From contig SLCI01000228.1 of NCBI GenBank assembly GCA_007125875.1, positions 1-12,501 of the forward strand: 12,501 nt of DNA, in the 5' to 3' direction. The notes under the pieces are model-generated. The model was not told the DNA's origin, made no database searches, and saw nothing but the letters and a program-made list of their open reading frames with translations. Position numbers and translations under genes: made by a program. Below are positions 1 to 7,162 of the stretch, piece after piece (within the stretch, counting starts at the first letter, position 1; the number at the start of each line of letters is the position of its first letter). This DNA comes from Kiritimatiellia bacterium. Its GTDB lineage: Bacteria > Verrucomicrobiota > Kiritimatiellia > SLAD01.

Positions 1-435
1 GGCTCTTTTGCCGCAGTGACATCAGGCTTCTGAACTGGCGGCTCTTTCGGAGGCTCGCTCGGTTTTTCCTCCGCCTTCTCAGCAGGCGCCTCTTCCTTCT
101 TCACTTCCGGCGTCAGATTCAGCGGGATCGGCTTCTTCGCCGCTGGCGGAGCTTTGGCCTCTTCGACCGGCGTTTCAACCGCTTTAGGCTCAGGTTTTTC
201 TTCCGGCTCTTTTGCCGCAGTGACATCAGGCTTCTGAACTGGCGGCTCTTTCGGAGGCTCGCTCGATTTTTCCTCCGCCTTCTCAGCCGGAGCTTCTTCC
301 TTCTTCACCTCCGGCGTTAGATTCAGCGGGATCGGCTTCTTCGCCGCGGGCGGCTCTTTGGCCTCTTCGACCGGCTTTTCAACTGCTTTGGGCTCAGGTT
401 TTTCTTCCGGTTCTTTTGCTGCAGGCACTTCTGGT
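1..435 (-). repeat. Coding tandem repeat, 204-bp unit (68 residues)
   Basis: Bases 1-204 and 205-408 are near-identical copies in the same phase, for example the ggctcttttgccgcagtgac block at 1 and again at 205. A third, decaying copy begins at 409 and is recognisable for only a few tens of bases. The period of 204 is divisible by three, so the reading frame is kept. The array continues to the window edge, so the total copy number is unknown. The near identity at DNA level suggests recent duplication or ongoing slippage and recombination. Confidence 0.9.
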
Positions 436-1430
436 TTCTCAGCAGCGGCCTTTTGGGTTTCCTCAGGCGGCGCTGCTACAGGTTTAGCCTCAGGCTTCTG
501 CGGGGCCGCCTCCGCTTCAGATGACTTCTCTTTCTTCGCTAGTTTCGCGGCTGCTGCAGCACCTGCTCCCATGCCAATCGCGGCCTTCAGCCCGCGCAAG
601 GACAGTTTTGATTTGGCCGCCGGCGGCTCTTTTTGTTCCTCCTTGGCCGGAGGCTCCACTGGTTGCTCTGTTTTTTCTTCGACCTTCTCTACCGGCGCTT
701 CTGCTGCTGGCTCTTCGGCCTCTTCTTGTTGCTCGACCACCGCTTCTTCAGGCTCTTCGGCCGCAGGGGTCGGCTTCTCTACTTTCTTTTCAGCCGGCGG
801 CTGGATCATCTCATCGATCGACAGTGTACGAGACTTCTCTTCATCGACATCCTCGCTCTCGTCGACAGCCTGAACTTCCGGCTCTTGGGCTTCTTCTTCC
901 GAAACCTTTTGCGCCGGCTTTTTGACATTATCGTCTAAAGATATTGATTGGGTCTCGAATGCAGAAAGGCGACTCGTCTCTGCTTTGACTTTCTCATCAA
1001 GAATAACGCGCTGCGTCATATGCATCGCAGCTTTATAGAGATTATCAAGCGACTGCTCTTGCAGTGAACCAATCGGGATGGTTTTGGACTTTGAGCTATC
1101 CTCAGGCGACGCCTTCAGAGCTGACTTGTAGAGATCATCCAACGACTGATTATCCAGATCATCGATTGAGATCGTTTTGGATTTCAAATCGGCGGCCGAG
1201 CGCGGTTGATCGGATTTTGGAATGATCGGCTTGGAGGCTGGGGCACGCTGAGGACTATTCTTCTCGGATGACGCACTAGGCGCTACCTGTGACTTGGTGG
1301 GAGGCGTCGACTCTTCCGAGTTTGGAGCAGACTCCTTCTTTGGATCAGCTTGATCTACTTCATCCGCTGAAAATCCCAGGGAGATTTTTGGTGGCTGTCG
1401 CATTGGTGTCTTATCCGATTCGTTCGTCAT
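1..1430 (-). CDS. Long Pro/Glu/Lys/Ala-rich low-complexity protein, C-terminus beyond window edge
   Basis: An ATG at 1430-1428 opens a frame with no stop down to base 1, giving at least 476 residues; the 3' end lies outside the window. The start has a good Shine-Dalgarno (AGGAG, six bases before the ATG). The product has no signal peptide and I recognise no enzyme domain. Residues 1-270 are acidic and hydrophilic, with recurring short hydrophobic motifs: SKTISIDDL and SKTIPIGSL, each followed by a QSLD(D/N)LYK(S/A)A block, then TQSISLDDN, SRTLSIDEM, SKLSLRGL and KKPIPLNL. Residues about 278-297 form an Ala/Gly segment (GLKAAIGMGAGAAAAKLAKK) that might be membrane-associated or helical. From about residue 341 onward, 68-residue units rich in KPEPK, EEAK, KKPIPLNLTPEVKKEEAP and PPKEPPVQKPDV repeat in tandem. 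It resembles TonB-like or spacer regions in composition only, so the function is unknown. It follows glyQS by 84 bp, with its own candidate promoter. The gene is real with high confidence because frame, start and repeats agree. Confidence 0.85.
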   Translation of the reverse strand, partial: MTNESDKTPMRQPPKISLGFSADEVDQADPKKESAPNSEESTPPTKSQVAPSASSEKNSPQRAPASKPIIPKSDQPRSAADLKSKTISIDDLDNQSLDDLYKSALKASPEDSSKSKTIPIGSLQEQSLDNLYKAAMHMTQRVILDEKVKAETSRLSAFETQSISLDDNVKKPAQKVSEEEAQEPEVQAVDESEDVDEEKSRTLSIDEMIQPPAEKKVEKPTPAAEEPEEAVVEQQEEAEEPAAEAPVEKVEEKTEQPVEPPAKEEQKEPPAAKSKLSLRGLKAAIGMGAGAAAAAKLAKKEKSSEAEAAPQKPEAKPVAAPPEETQKAAAEKPEVPAAKEPEEKPEPKAVEKPVEEAKEPPAAKKPIPLNLTPEVKKEEAPAEKAEEKSSEPPKEPPVQKPDVTAAKEPEEKPEPKAVETPVEEAKAPPAAKKPIPLNLTPEVKKEEAPAEKAEEKPSEPPKEPPVQKPDVTAAKE

Positions 1431-1455
1431 ACCAGTCTCCTAATCCACTACTTTC

Positions 1456-1484
1456 AGCGTAACCCTGAACCCAACAAGGGTCAA
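1456..1484 (-). promoter_or_regulatory. Candidate sigma-70-type promoter for the repeat-rich gene
   Basis: On the minus strand a TTGACC box (1484-1479) is followed after 17 bases by TACGCT (1461-1456). The -35 match is good (5/6) and the -10 match is weak (3/6). It lies 26 bases upstream of the ATG, between the glyQS stop and the repeat-rich gene, so that gene may be transcribed separately from glyQS. This was judged by eye only. Confidence 0.3.
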
Positions 1485-1514
1485 AGCAAAAGTCAGACGC
1501 CGCGCTTTGATGGC

Positions 1515-2912
1515 CTATTTCAACGCATCACCTAAGAGCGCAGCGACCTCATCCAGTGAAACTCGCTCTTGTGTCATCGTGTCACGATCACGCCAAGTCA
1601 CGGTTTGATCCTCCAACGTTTGGAAGTCGACCGTGATACCAAATGGCGTTCCCGCCTCGTCTTGACGCCGATACCGACGCCCTATCGCTCCCGTTTGATC
1701 ATAAAACACGGGCCAAGTTTGCTTCAGGTCAGTGTACAATCGCTGCGCCACTTCGACCAACTCCGGGCGATTTTTCAACAACGGAAAGATCGCGGCCTTG
1801 ATCGGCGCTACACGCGGCGCAAACCGCAATACCGTGCGCTCTTCATACCCTTCCGGCGGCTTGGTATCCGGCTCGGCCAGACGCAAGGTGCCGCCACTGC
1901 CCTCTTTGGGTACCCATTCAATGCGGTATGCTTCGCACAACACCGCCAACGCAATCCGGTCCACGCCCGCCGATGGCTCCACGACATGGGGGATGAAGCG
2001 TTCATTGGTCTCTGGATCGAAGTACTCCAACTTCTTGCCGCTAAATTCGCTGTGTCGACTCAAATCAAAGTTGCCACGCGCGGCAACGCCCTCCAGCTCC
2101 TGAACCCCGAACGGAAAGGCATACATAATGTCTACGCAGGCGCTGGCATAATGGGCCAATTCATCATCGCCATAGACGTATTGACTCAAATTCTCTGCCG
2201 CGATGCCGATTCGCGTGTACCAGTCCATCCGCTCTTTGACCCACTGCTCATGCCATTCTTTATCCGTGCCCGGCTTGATAAAGAACTCGAGCTCCATCTG
2301 CTCGAACTCGCGCGAGCGGAAGATATAGTTGCGCGGATTAATTTCGTTCCGAAAGGCTTTGCCAATCTGCGCGATACCAAAGGGTACCTTTTGACGTGAC
2401 ACCGACAACACATTGTCGAACTGAGCAAAAATGCCTTGTGCGGTTTCGGGGCGTAAATACGCAACCGACGAATCATCCCGGACGGGCCCCACGAAGGTTT
2501 GGAACATGAGATTAAACTCGCGCGGCTCCGTCAATTCGCCACCGCATTCCCCCACCTTCTTGCTGGGCTTTTGCGGACAGGTTGACGTATCCAGCTGATC
2601 CGCGCGAAAACGCCCTTTACAGGTTTTGCAATCTACCATCGGATCGGAAAAACCCTCCAAATGGCCGGATGCTTCCCAGATGCGCGGATGCATGATGATC
2701 GATGAATCCAGACCCACCACATCATCGCGACGCTGGACGACATCCTGCCACCAGGCGTCCTTAATATTGCGCTTTAATTCAACCCCCAGAGGACCGTAAT
2801 CCCAGAAACCGTTGATGCCTCCGTACAGTTCGGAGCTTTGAAAGATGAAGCCGCGGCGCTTGCAGAGCGACGCTAGTTTTTCGATGTTCACTTGTTGATT
2901 GGTCGTTGTCAT
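1515..2912 (-). CDS. glyQS: Glycyl-tRNA synthetase, single-chain class II (EC 6.1.1.14)
   Basis: This cytoplasmic enzyme charges tRNA-Gly with glycine using ATP. The 465-residue product has the family hallmarks in order: LCKRRGFIFQSSELYGGINGFWDYGPLG (residues 16-43), a four-cysteine insert (C95, C98, C112, C123) that could bind zinc, RPETAQGIF (154-162), motif 2 in GKAFRNEINPRNYIFRSREFEQMELEFF (184-211), and motif 3 in EPSAGVDRIALAVL (312-325). A C-terminal anticodon-binding domain follows from about residue 360 (RFAPRVAPIKAAIFPLL). The length fits the single-polypeptide form, not the alpha/beta two-subunit form. The start at 2912 was chosen because family members begin just before LASLCKRRGFIF. 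In-frame ATG 2933 and TTG 2951 would only add 7 or 13 unconserved residues, and none of the three has a clear Shine-Dalgarno. No T-box leader was found upstream. Confidence 0.97.
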   Translation of the reverse strand: MTTTNQQVNIEKLASLCKRRGFIFQSSELYGGINGFWDYGPLGVELKRNIKDAWWQDVVQRRDDVVGLDSSIIMHPRIWEASGHLEGFSDPMVDCKTCKGRFRADQLDTSTCPQKPSKKVGECGGELTEPREFNLMFQTFVGPVRDDSSVAYLRPETAQGIFAQFDNVLSVSRQKVPFGIAQIGKAFRNEINPRNYIFRSREFEQMELEFFIKPGTDKEWHEQWVKERMDWYTRIGIAAENLSQYVYGDDELAHYASACVDIMYAFPFGVQELEGVAARGNFDLSRHSEFSGKKLEYFDPETNERFIPHVVEPSAGVDRIALAVLCEAYRIEWVPKEGSGGTLRLAEPDTKPPEGYEERTVLRFAPRVAPIKAAIFPLLKNRPELVEVAQRLYTDLKQTWPVFYDQTGAIGRRYRRQDEAGTPFGITVDFQTLEDQTVTWRDRDTMTQERVSLDEVAALLGDALK

Positions 2913-3153
2913 AATGAGGCGCAGTTTGGTCATGCAAGCTCGACGGGTCAAGCCCGCTTATTCTGCAACGGACCGGGAAGAATGACGAACCCCCACATAC
3001 CCATGGTTCTCGCCGAGCCGCTGGCGCAAGAGCAGGAATATGATCCGAGCAATGGAGCACCAGAGGCCCGGCTCATCCGGAGGATTCGCCCTACCAAATT
3101 GAGACGTGACGTAAATATTGTGAGGAGGAACGAGGTATCTCGCCGCAACAAGA

Positions 3154-3169
3154 GCTGTTTTAAAACAGC
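3154..3169. promoter_or_regulatory. Perfect 16-bp palindrome, possible operator
   Basis: GCTGTTTTAAAACAGC reads identically on both strands. It sits in the noncoding region 241 bp upstream of the glyQS start and 151 bp upstream of the tRNA. A perfect palindrome of this size is typical of a binding site for a dimeric repressor. No matching regulator gene or second copy is seen in the window. Confidence 0.4.
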
Positions 3170-3262
3170 CTCGACCGGCAGCCGAGACCCGCAACGCGGG
3201 GCGAGACGGGCTTACGCAAAGCGGAAGCAGGGAGGCGACGCCATTGCCCCATATTATCCTTT

Positions 3263-3281
3263 CCTGTGGACAATCCACGGG
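3263..3281. other. Hairpin-forming inverted repeat upstream of tRNA-Ser
   Basis: CCTGTGGA and TCCACGGG pair over 8 bp (one G-T pair) around a CAA loop. It lies 39 bp before the tRNA and has no trailing T-run, so it is not an obvious intrinsic terminator. It overlaps the best -35-like box (TGGACA) for the tRNA, so it might be an operator or a processing structure. Confidence 0.35.
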
Positions 3282-3320
3282 CGATACGTTTAGATCATGC
3301 CCCTTGCCTGTAAAGCCCGC

Positions 3321-3411
3321 GGAGAGGTGGCTGAGTGGACGAAAGCGCGCGATTGGAGTTCGCGTAGGCGTGATGAACGTCTCGGGGGTTCGAATCCCTC
3401 CCTCTCCGCCA
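3321..3411 (+). tRNA. tRNA-Ser(GGA): tRNA-Ser, anticodon GGA
   Basis: The full cloverleaf can be drawn. The acceptor stem GGAGAGG (3321-3327) pairs perfectly with CCTCTCC (3401-3407), with discriminator G at 3408 and an encoded CCA at 3409-3411. The D stem is GCT/AGC. The anticodon stem CGCGA/TCGCG (3348-3352 with 3360-3364) closes a seven-base loop with anticodon GGA at 3355-3357, reading UCC and UCU serine codons. A long class II variable arm (AGGCG/CGTCT, seven-base loop, 3366-3382) is the serine hallmark. The T arm has the TTCGAAT loop (3389-3395). The gene is convergent with the DUF1566 gene, only 14 bp from that gene's stop codon. Confidence 0.97.
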
Positions 3412-3425
3412 TCCTTCGCACCAGA

Positions 3426-4271
3426 TCAATCCGTGCCGCCACGGACAGGGATCGTCCAATAGATATCCCAGGAGTACAGGTCACGAACTACAATTGGATG
3501 CTCAGCTTGGAAGAGATTGCCAACGCTAATGACATAGTCTTCAAGCGGAGCTTCGTTTGTGCCCGTTGCCATGCTGGTGTACCAACGATAGTCCGGTCTC
3601 ATTTCGTTGTAATTCGTTATCACGACCGTCCAGAAATCGGATTCCGATAAGACCGTCAGCCACTCATTGATGTTGGGCATCCGCCAATCGTCATAGCCTG
3701 CAAAATCCAGATTGTTGCACCAGTCCACATTCTGACTCCAACCGCCTCCTTGCATGTAGGCATTGCGAGGCCACATCAGGCCGGTGAGGTTGTCGATGAC
3801 GACATCGCCATTTTCCTCGAAGCGAGGGTCGGGCCACGGCAGGCCACGACGCAGCGTACTATCCTGCCCTTCCTCGGGGAGAGAAGGGATTAACCACCAG
3901 GCAGGCGGATTAGCGCCCGCATAGGTCCGGAACAAGCCGGTCTCCAGCGGGCCGTCGGGATGTGTACCCGTGATGCCGAAAACCGACACCCCCTCAGCAA
4001 TATGTTCCGGCCGCAACGCCGGCTCAACGTCCGCGAGGTCAACTCCGGCGTAGTACCCGGCCTGAAGCACCGTTGTGGTCGAGGATACGAACCGGGGATC
4101 GGCCAATGCCGCTGCGCGATCATGCAGGTCGTCCGCCTGATTATACAATTGATCCAACGTCACCATGGTGGGCGACGGCGCGGCAGGTGGCGCAAGGGGC
4201 CCCTGTCCCAATGCAACCAGCGCGGCTGCAGAAACGATAACGCCTGCAAAAGTTTTCATGGAGATATTCAT
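3426..4271 (-). CDS. Secreted DUF1566 (Lcl_C-like) protein, downstream paralog
   Basis: The 281-residue product starts at the ATG at 4271, preceded by AAGGAAG seven bases away; a second ATG at 4259 is possible. An N-terminal signal peptide (residues 1-22) is followed by the GPLAPPAAPSPTMVTLDQL block and a short helical stretch. Then comes a phage-tail-like 'IAEGVSVFGITGTH' motif (91-104). From about 157 a DUF1566/Lcl_C domain shows DNLTGLMWPRNA, WCNNLDFAGYDDWRMPNINEW, an aromatic YTSMA patch and the terminal IPVRGG. The domain occurs in bacterial surface and collagen-like proteins; its biochemical role is not established. It is clearly paralogous to the gene immediately upstream, with a 19-bp gap, so the two are probably co-transcribed. 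The last codons lie 14 bp from the oppositely oriented tRNA. Confidence 0.9.
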   Translation of the reverse strand: MNISMKTFAGVIVSAAALVALGQGPLAPPAAPSPTMVTLDQLYNQADDLHDRAAALADPRFVSSTTTVLQAGYYAGVDLADVEPALRPEHIAEGVSVFGITGTHPDGPLETGLFRTYAGANPPAWWLIPSLPEEGQDSTLRRGLPWPDPRFEENGDVVIDNLTGLMWPRNAYMQGGGWSQNVDWCNNLDFAGYDDWRMPNINEWLTVLSESDFWTVVITNYNEMRPDYRWYTSMATGTNEAPLEDYVISVGNLFQAEHPIVVRDLYSWDIYWTIPVRGGTD

Positions 4272-4290
4272 GGTTGCGCTTCCTTAGCTA

Positions 4291-5208
4291 TTATTGTCCG
4301 CCCCGTACCGGCCAGACAAAGTACTGATGAGGGAATGTAAATGGGTTACCCGGATCATAAAGACTATCATCCACCAAGCTTTCGAACAGTTGCCTCGAGC
4401 CCGTTAGTATCATCATGCCGCCAAATGCGGTTGGGTACGGCGTGCTGGACCAGTAGGCGCCAGCAGGGTGCGGCGAAAGCCAAAAACTACCGGTGACGGT
4501 TCCCTGCCCTTCGGCTCCGTCAACGTAATCGAACATCACATTCTCGAAGGGATGATCGGGAGGCAAAACCTGATAGTTTGTGTCGAGCGGATGATCAAAC
4601 GCTGTATTCCAGTCCACCAACGAGAGCAGTTCATTGATATTCGGAATCACCCAGTCGTCATAACCCGCATACGTTAAACCGCGCACTTGCGCATCGGCAT
4701 CCTCCCATCGGCGAAGGCCGAACAAGTTGGCATTTTTCAGCCACATCAATCCGGTAAGCAAGTCCGTGACCGTGCCGTCGCCGTGATCAATAAAGCGCGG
4801 ATCAGGAATCGGCAAACCGACTTGCAAGTCACCATCGTCACCGGGGACTATCGAGTTGGTTGCGCCGGTGGCGAAAATACGTCCCACCCGTTCGGGCGGC
4901 GGTCGCGTGCCTTCGACACCAAAGAGTGTTACTTCTTCGACGATGTTGGATGCCGCCAGGTTGAGCTCCACATCGGCCAAGTCCGCCGCCGGGTAGATGC
5001 CCGCCTGCACAACGGTGCTGGTGGCCGACCACGTGCGCGCCGGCGCAACGATGTCCATCATCGCCTCCTGCGCGGCCAACCGATCATCGATTTCTTCCAG
5101 CGTGCGCATGGAGGCACCGGGCGCGCCGGGCGGTGTCAGCGGTCCCTGCGCCTGAACCCATGGCGCGACGGCCATGGTTAGTACAAACAACGCTCTCATC
5201 ACTCTCAT
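4291..5208 (-). CDS. Secreted DUF1566 (Lcl_C-like) protein, upstream paralog
   Basis: The open frame runs back to 5328, but the best start is the ATG at 5208, with GAGAGGAG eight bases upstream and a signal peptide directly after it (MRVMRALFVLTMAVAPWVQA). This gives 305 residues. After cleavage come GPLTPPGAPGASMRTLEEID (22-41), a helical stretch, a VVQAGIYPAADLADVEL block shared with the downstream paralog, and NIVEEVTLFGVEGT (88-101). The DUF1566/Lcl_C domain spans about 145-305: VTDLLTGLMWLKNA, LTYAGYDDWVIPNINELLSLVD, AYWSSTPY and the terminal VWPVRGGQ. The domain order matches the next gene, so this is a tandem duplication that has since diverged. It starts 52 bp after the stop of the propeller protein, consistent with one operon. 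It is exported; the ligand or function is unknown. Confidence 0.92.
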   Translation of the reverse strand: MRVMRALFVLTMAVAPWVQAQGPLTPPGAPGASMRTLEEIDDRLAAQEAMMDIVAPARTWSATSTVVQAGIYPAADLADVELNLAASNIVEEVTLFGVEGTRPPPERVGRIFATGATNSIVPGDDGDLQVGLPIPDPRFIDHGDGTVTDLLTGLMWLKNANLFGLRRWEDADAQVRGLTYAGYDDWVIPNINELLSLVDWNTAFDHPLDTNYQVLPPDHPFENVMFDYVDGAEGQGTVTGSFWLSPHPAGAYWSSTPYPTAFGGMMILTGSRQLFESLVDDSLYDPGNPFTFPHQYFVWPVRGGQ

Positions 5209-5260
5209 AGGTCTGTCTCCTCTCTTCGTAGCCCTGAAGTTTGGCGGTGGATGCCACACA

Positions 5261-6952
5261 CTAAGGCTGCAGCGCCATCCAGTTGAGCACGGACGGCGGT
5301 ACCTGGCCGCTGCGGATGTATCGATCATCTAAAATCAGGGCGGGCTGTCCTGCCACATCCAATAGCACGGGCCTTGCACCGGACGCCCCCACATAGCGCT
5401 CCGGAGCATACGTCCAATCGTTACCCTGGGCGTCGGCGGAGCGCATGTATTCCCCATTGCCCGTGAGGATGTGCGCAGCGCCGCCACTGCCCGTCAAAGC
5501 CAGCCCCAAGGCCGATCCGCCAAACGCCGTCAGCGGTGTACCGCTCCATAGCGACCCGATGGCATTATCCGCGCGCCGATAACGGACTTCGGTGTTGGAA
5601 CCGTCCAATAGCACCACCGCCGGATTTCCGTCTATGACAGCTACATTAAAAACCCCGAACGCATCGTCATCCACCAGCACGCTGCCCCCCCAGAATTCGC
5701 CATACAAATCCTGTGCACGCCGCAGATGAAGACCACCGCCCCTGGCGAAGACGATACTCGGCAATCCTCCAGCCATAAGTAATCGAGCGGGAACAATCCC
5801 GGTTCCCGAATCCACGAACACCGGCGTACCCCAGGTCGTGCCGACCGCGTCATTCGCGAAAACATGCCAAACCACATTCGAGCCCACCTCCGAAGTCGTA
5901 TAGGTAATGCCCGGACGTCCATTGACATCCGCCAACGTGATGGGATGAAAGAATGGGAGGATCGAGGACGTTGGCACGACCAATTGCGGGGTAGGCCAAG
6001 AGGTGCCGGTATCATCCGCCGCACGCGCATAATAGATTCCCGGCGAAGTTCCTCCCGTCTCAAGAAAGACCAAGGCGGGATGGCCGCTGATGATCGCCAT
6101 GGAAACGTTATTCAACGCACCCGTCGCCACCGTCGTTGGTGAACCGAACGCGCGCCCGTACGCGTCCAGTGAGCGGTTATACAAAACGCGCGCATTGCTG
6201 TCGCCCGTGCCCGCAACGGCCGGATGCCCCTGCACGATGGCTGCCGTCTGGCCTTCATCGATATGGGTGATGGCCGACACGATCACGGACTCGGGGATCT
6301 CGAAGCGGATCACCGCGCCCGTCGGGCTGTTCGACGCGATGGTGTCGTACGTGATCGAAATCAGATCCCGCTCCAAAATGCTCAACTGATGCACCAGCAC
6401 CGGCACCGCAGAGAATGCGGGCGTGAAGGAAATCGGAATATCGATAGCCGCAAAGGAATTGTCGTCAATCTCCAGCAGTGGGCCGATCCCGTACGTTTCG
6501 TCAACTTCCACGAGTCCGGCCTGATACGGTTGCGCCAACTGCTCGAAGCCAACGCCCCCTGCCCCAATCGAACCCGCCGTCATCGCGTATGGCACCGATA
6601 CCAAACGCTCGCGCGGCGTCAGCGGCGTGCCGTTAACGACCACTTCCAACCAGGCCTCGGGTGACTGCAGCGCCGCGGCCAAATTGCCAAAGGTTGTGTC
6701 ATCACCGATGTAGGTGCGATAGAGCCCGTCGATCACGCTCACGGACGAGTTGAAGTCCGTGTACAACAACGTACCGGCGCTGGCGGCATCGTACAGGCTC
6801 AGCTCAAGTTGAACTGTGCCGTTGACGAGATTGGTCCCGTCCACCAGGCGACCTTGATAGTTAATCAACGCCGGCGGCTGCGCCGGACTGGCGGTGCCGA
6901 AAAGTAGAAGTGCCAAGCCAATCACGAAATGCATCCGTCGACTCTTACTCAT
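5261..6952 (-). CDS. Secreted beta-propeller-like surface protein, paralog 1
   Basis: The 563-residue product begins at ATG 6952 behind a strong Shine-Dalgarno (AAGGAGG, eight bases). A signal peptide ends near residue 24 (ASPAQ). Residues 27-125 form an 'INYQGRLVDGTNLVNGTVQLEL...' domain ending PRERLVSVPYAM, seen in many exported PVC proteins. A linker SIGAGGVGFEQLAQPYQAG and a beta-rich region (about 155-230) follow. From about 235 to the end there are roughly seven degenerate repeats of the form I-x-G-x-PA ... Y-x-RA-x-D-x-x-G-x-x-W-x-x-P, spaced 40-55 residues. I infer a beta-propeller fold, probably used for binding. The C-terminus LNWMALQP nearly matches the paralog at 8799-10574. It is the first gene of a three-gene unit and has a 31-bp-phased palindrome array upstream. 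I recognise no catalytic residues. Confidence 0.9.
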   Translation of the reverse strand: MSKSRRMHFVIGLALLLFGTASPAQPPALINYQGRLVDGTNLVNGTVQLELSLYDAASAGTLLYTDFNSSVSVIDGLYRTYIGDDTTFGNLAAALQSPEAWLEVVVNGTPLTPRERLVSVPYAMTAGSIGAGGVGFEQLAQPYQAGLVEVDETYGIGPLLEIDDNSFAAIDIPISFTPAFSAVPVLVHQLSILERDLISITYDTIASNSPTGAVIRFEIPESVIVSAITHIDEGQTAAIVQGHPAVAGTGDSNARVLYNRSLDAYGRAFGSPTTVATGALNNVSMAIISGHPALVFLETGGTSPGIYYARAADDTGTSWPTPQLVVPTSSILPFFHPITLADVNGRPGITYTTSEVGSNVVWHVFANDAVGTTWGTPVFVDSGTGIVPARLLMAGGLPSIVFARGGGLHLRRAQDLYGEFWGGSVLVDDDAFGVFNVAVIDGNPAVVLLDGSNTEVRYRRADNAIGSLWSGTPLTAFGGSALGLALTGSGGAAHILTGNGEYMRSADAQGNDWTYAPERYVGASGARPVLLDVAGQPALILDDRYIRSGQVPPSVLNWMALQP

Positions 6953-6988
6953 GCGACCGTCCTCCTTGTATATCGCCCGTCAGTCTCT

Positions 6989-7127
6989 TTCCAATCGTTG
7001 GAAGAAAACAACGGTGGTTTTCCAATCGTTGGAAACTTTTTGGCCCGATTTTCCAGTCATTGGAAAAATTTCTCGCCGTTTTTCCAATCGTTGGAACTTT
7101 TTTTGACGATTTTCCCAATCGTTGGAA
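6989..7127. repeat. Array of five 15-bp palindromes phased at exactly 31 bp
   Basis: The unit TTCCAATCGTTGGAA (TTCCAA/TTGGAA around a TCG centre) occurs at 6989-7003, 7020-7034, 7051-7065 (TTCCAGTCATTGGAA), 7082-7096 and 7113-7127 (first bases TCCC). Starts are 31 bp apart every time, with 16-bp spacers. The spacers are not identical but share features: read on the minus strand, several begin AA-n-CG and contain an A-tract. The array starts 36 bp upstream of the propeller gene start. It could be a multi-site operator on one DNA face, a curved-DNA element, or a series of small stem-loops in the 5' leader. Confidence 0.9.
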
Positions 7128-7140
7128 ACCGCCCATTCAA

Positions 7141-7162
7141 CGTGCCACCATAGTGTGGCGCG
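7141..7162. other. Hairpin-forming inverted repeat upstream of the 31-bp array
   Basis: CGTGCCAC pairs with GTGGCGCG over 8 bp with one G-T pair, around a six-base loop (CATAGT). There is no T-run on either side. It may act as a weak terminator or attenuator for the LuxR-type gene, or as part of the control region of the next gene. Confidence 0.35.

Larger units (their letters stand above)
2913..3320. other. Gene-free stretch between glyQS and tRNA-Ser
   Basis: I see no credible protein gene in these 408 bases. The short open frames here overlap one another and look like nothing known. The stretch should hold the glyQS promoter (leftward) and the tRNA promoter (rightward), but neither has a convincing consensus. 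For the tRNA, TGGACA at 3267-3272 with a poor -10 near 3290 is the best guess. It does contain a perfect 16-bp palindrome (3154-3169), a small CCCGC-AAC-GCGGG hairpin (3188-3200) and a longer hairpin at 3263-3281. Confidence 0.7.

Noticed and set aside
358..938. Plus-strand Ser/Ala/Gly-rich and Leu/Phe/Arg-rich open frames.
   Set aside because: Antisense shadows of the Pro/Glu/Lys/Ala-rich minus-strand gene, caused by its biased codons.
1569..2399. 276-codon plus-strand open frame.
   Set aside because: Antisense of the glycyl-tRNA synthetase gene; no family resemblance.
2913..3150. T-box riboswitch for glyQS
   Set aside because: The conserved T-box sequence (AGGGTGGNACCGCG-like) is not present on the minus strand.
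2948..3293. Open frames of 67-133 codons between glyQS and the tRNA.
   Set aside because: They overlap each other on both strands, are Arg/Pro/Ser-rich, and have no recognisable motif or Shine-Dalgarno.
5209..5328. Extended N-terminus for the upstream DUF1566 gene (start at 5328).
   Set aside because: It would overlap the propeller gene's 3' end and bury the signal peptide; the ATG at 5208 has a strong Shine-Dalgarno.
6989..7127. CRISPR array
   Set aside because: Repeats of 15 bp with 16-bp, A-tract-containing, partly similar spacers are too short for CRISPR, and no cas gene is present.
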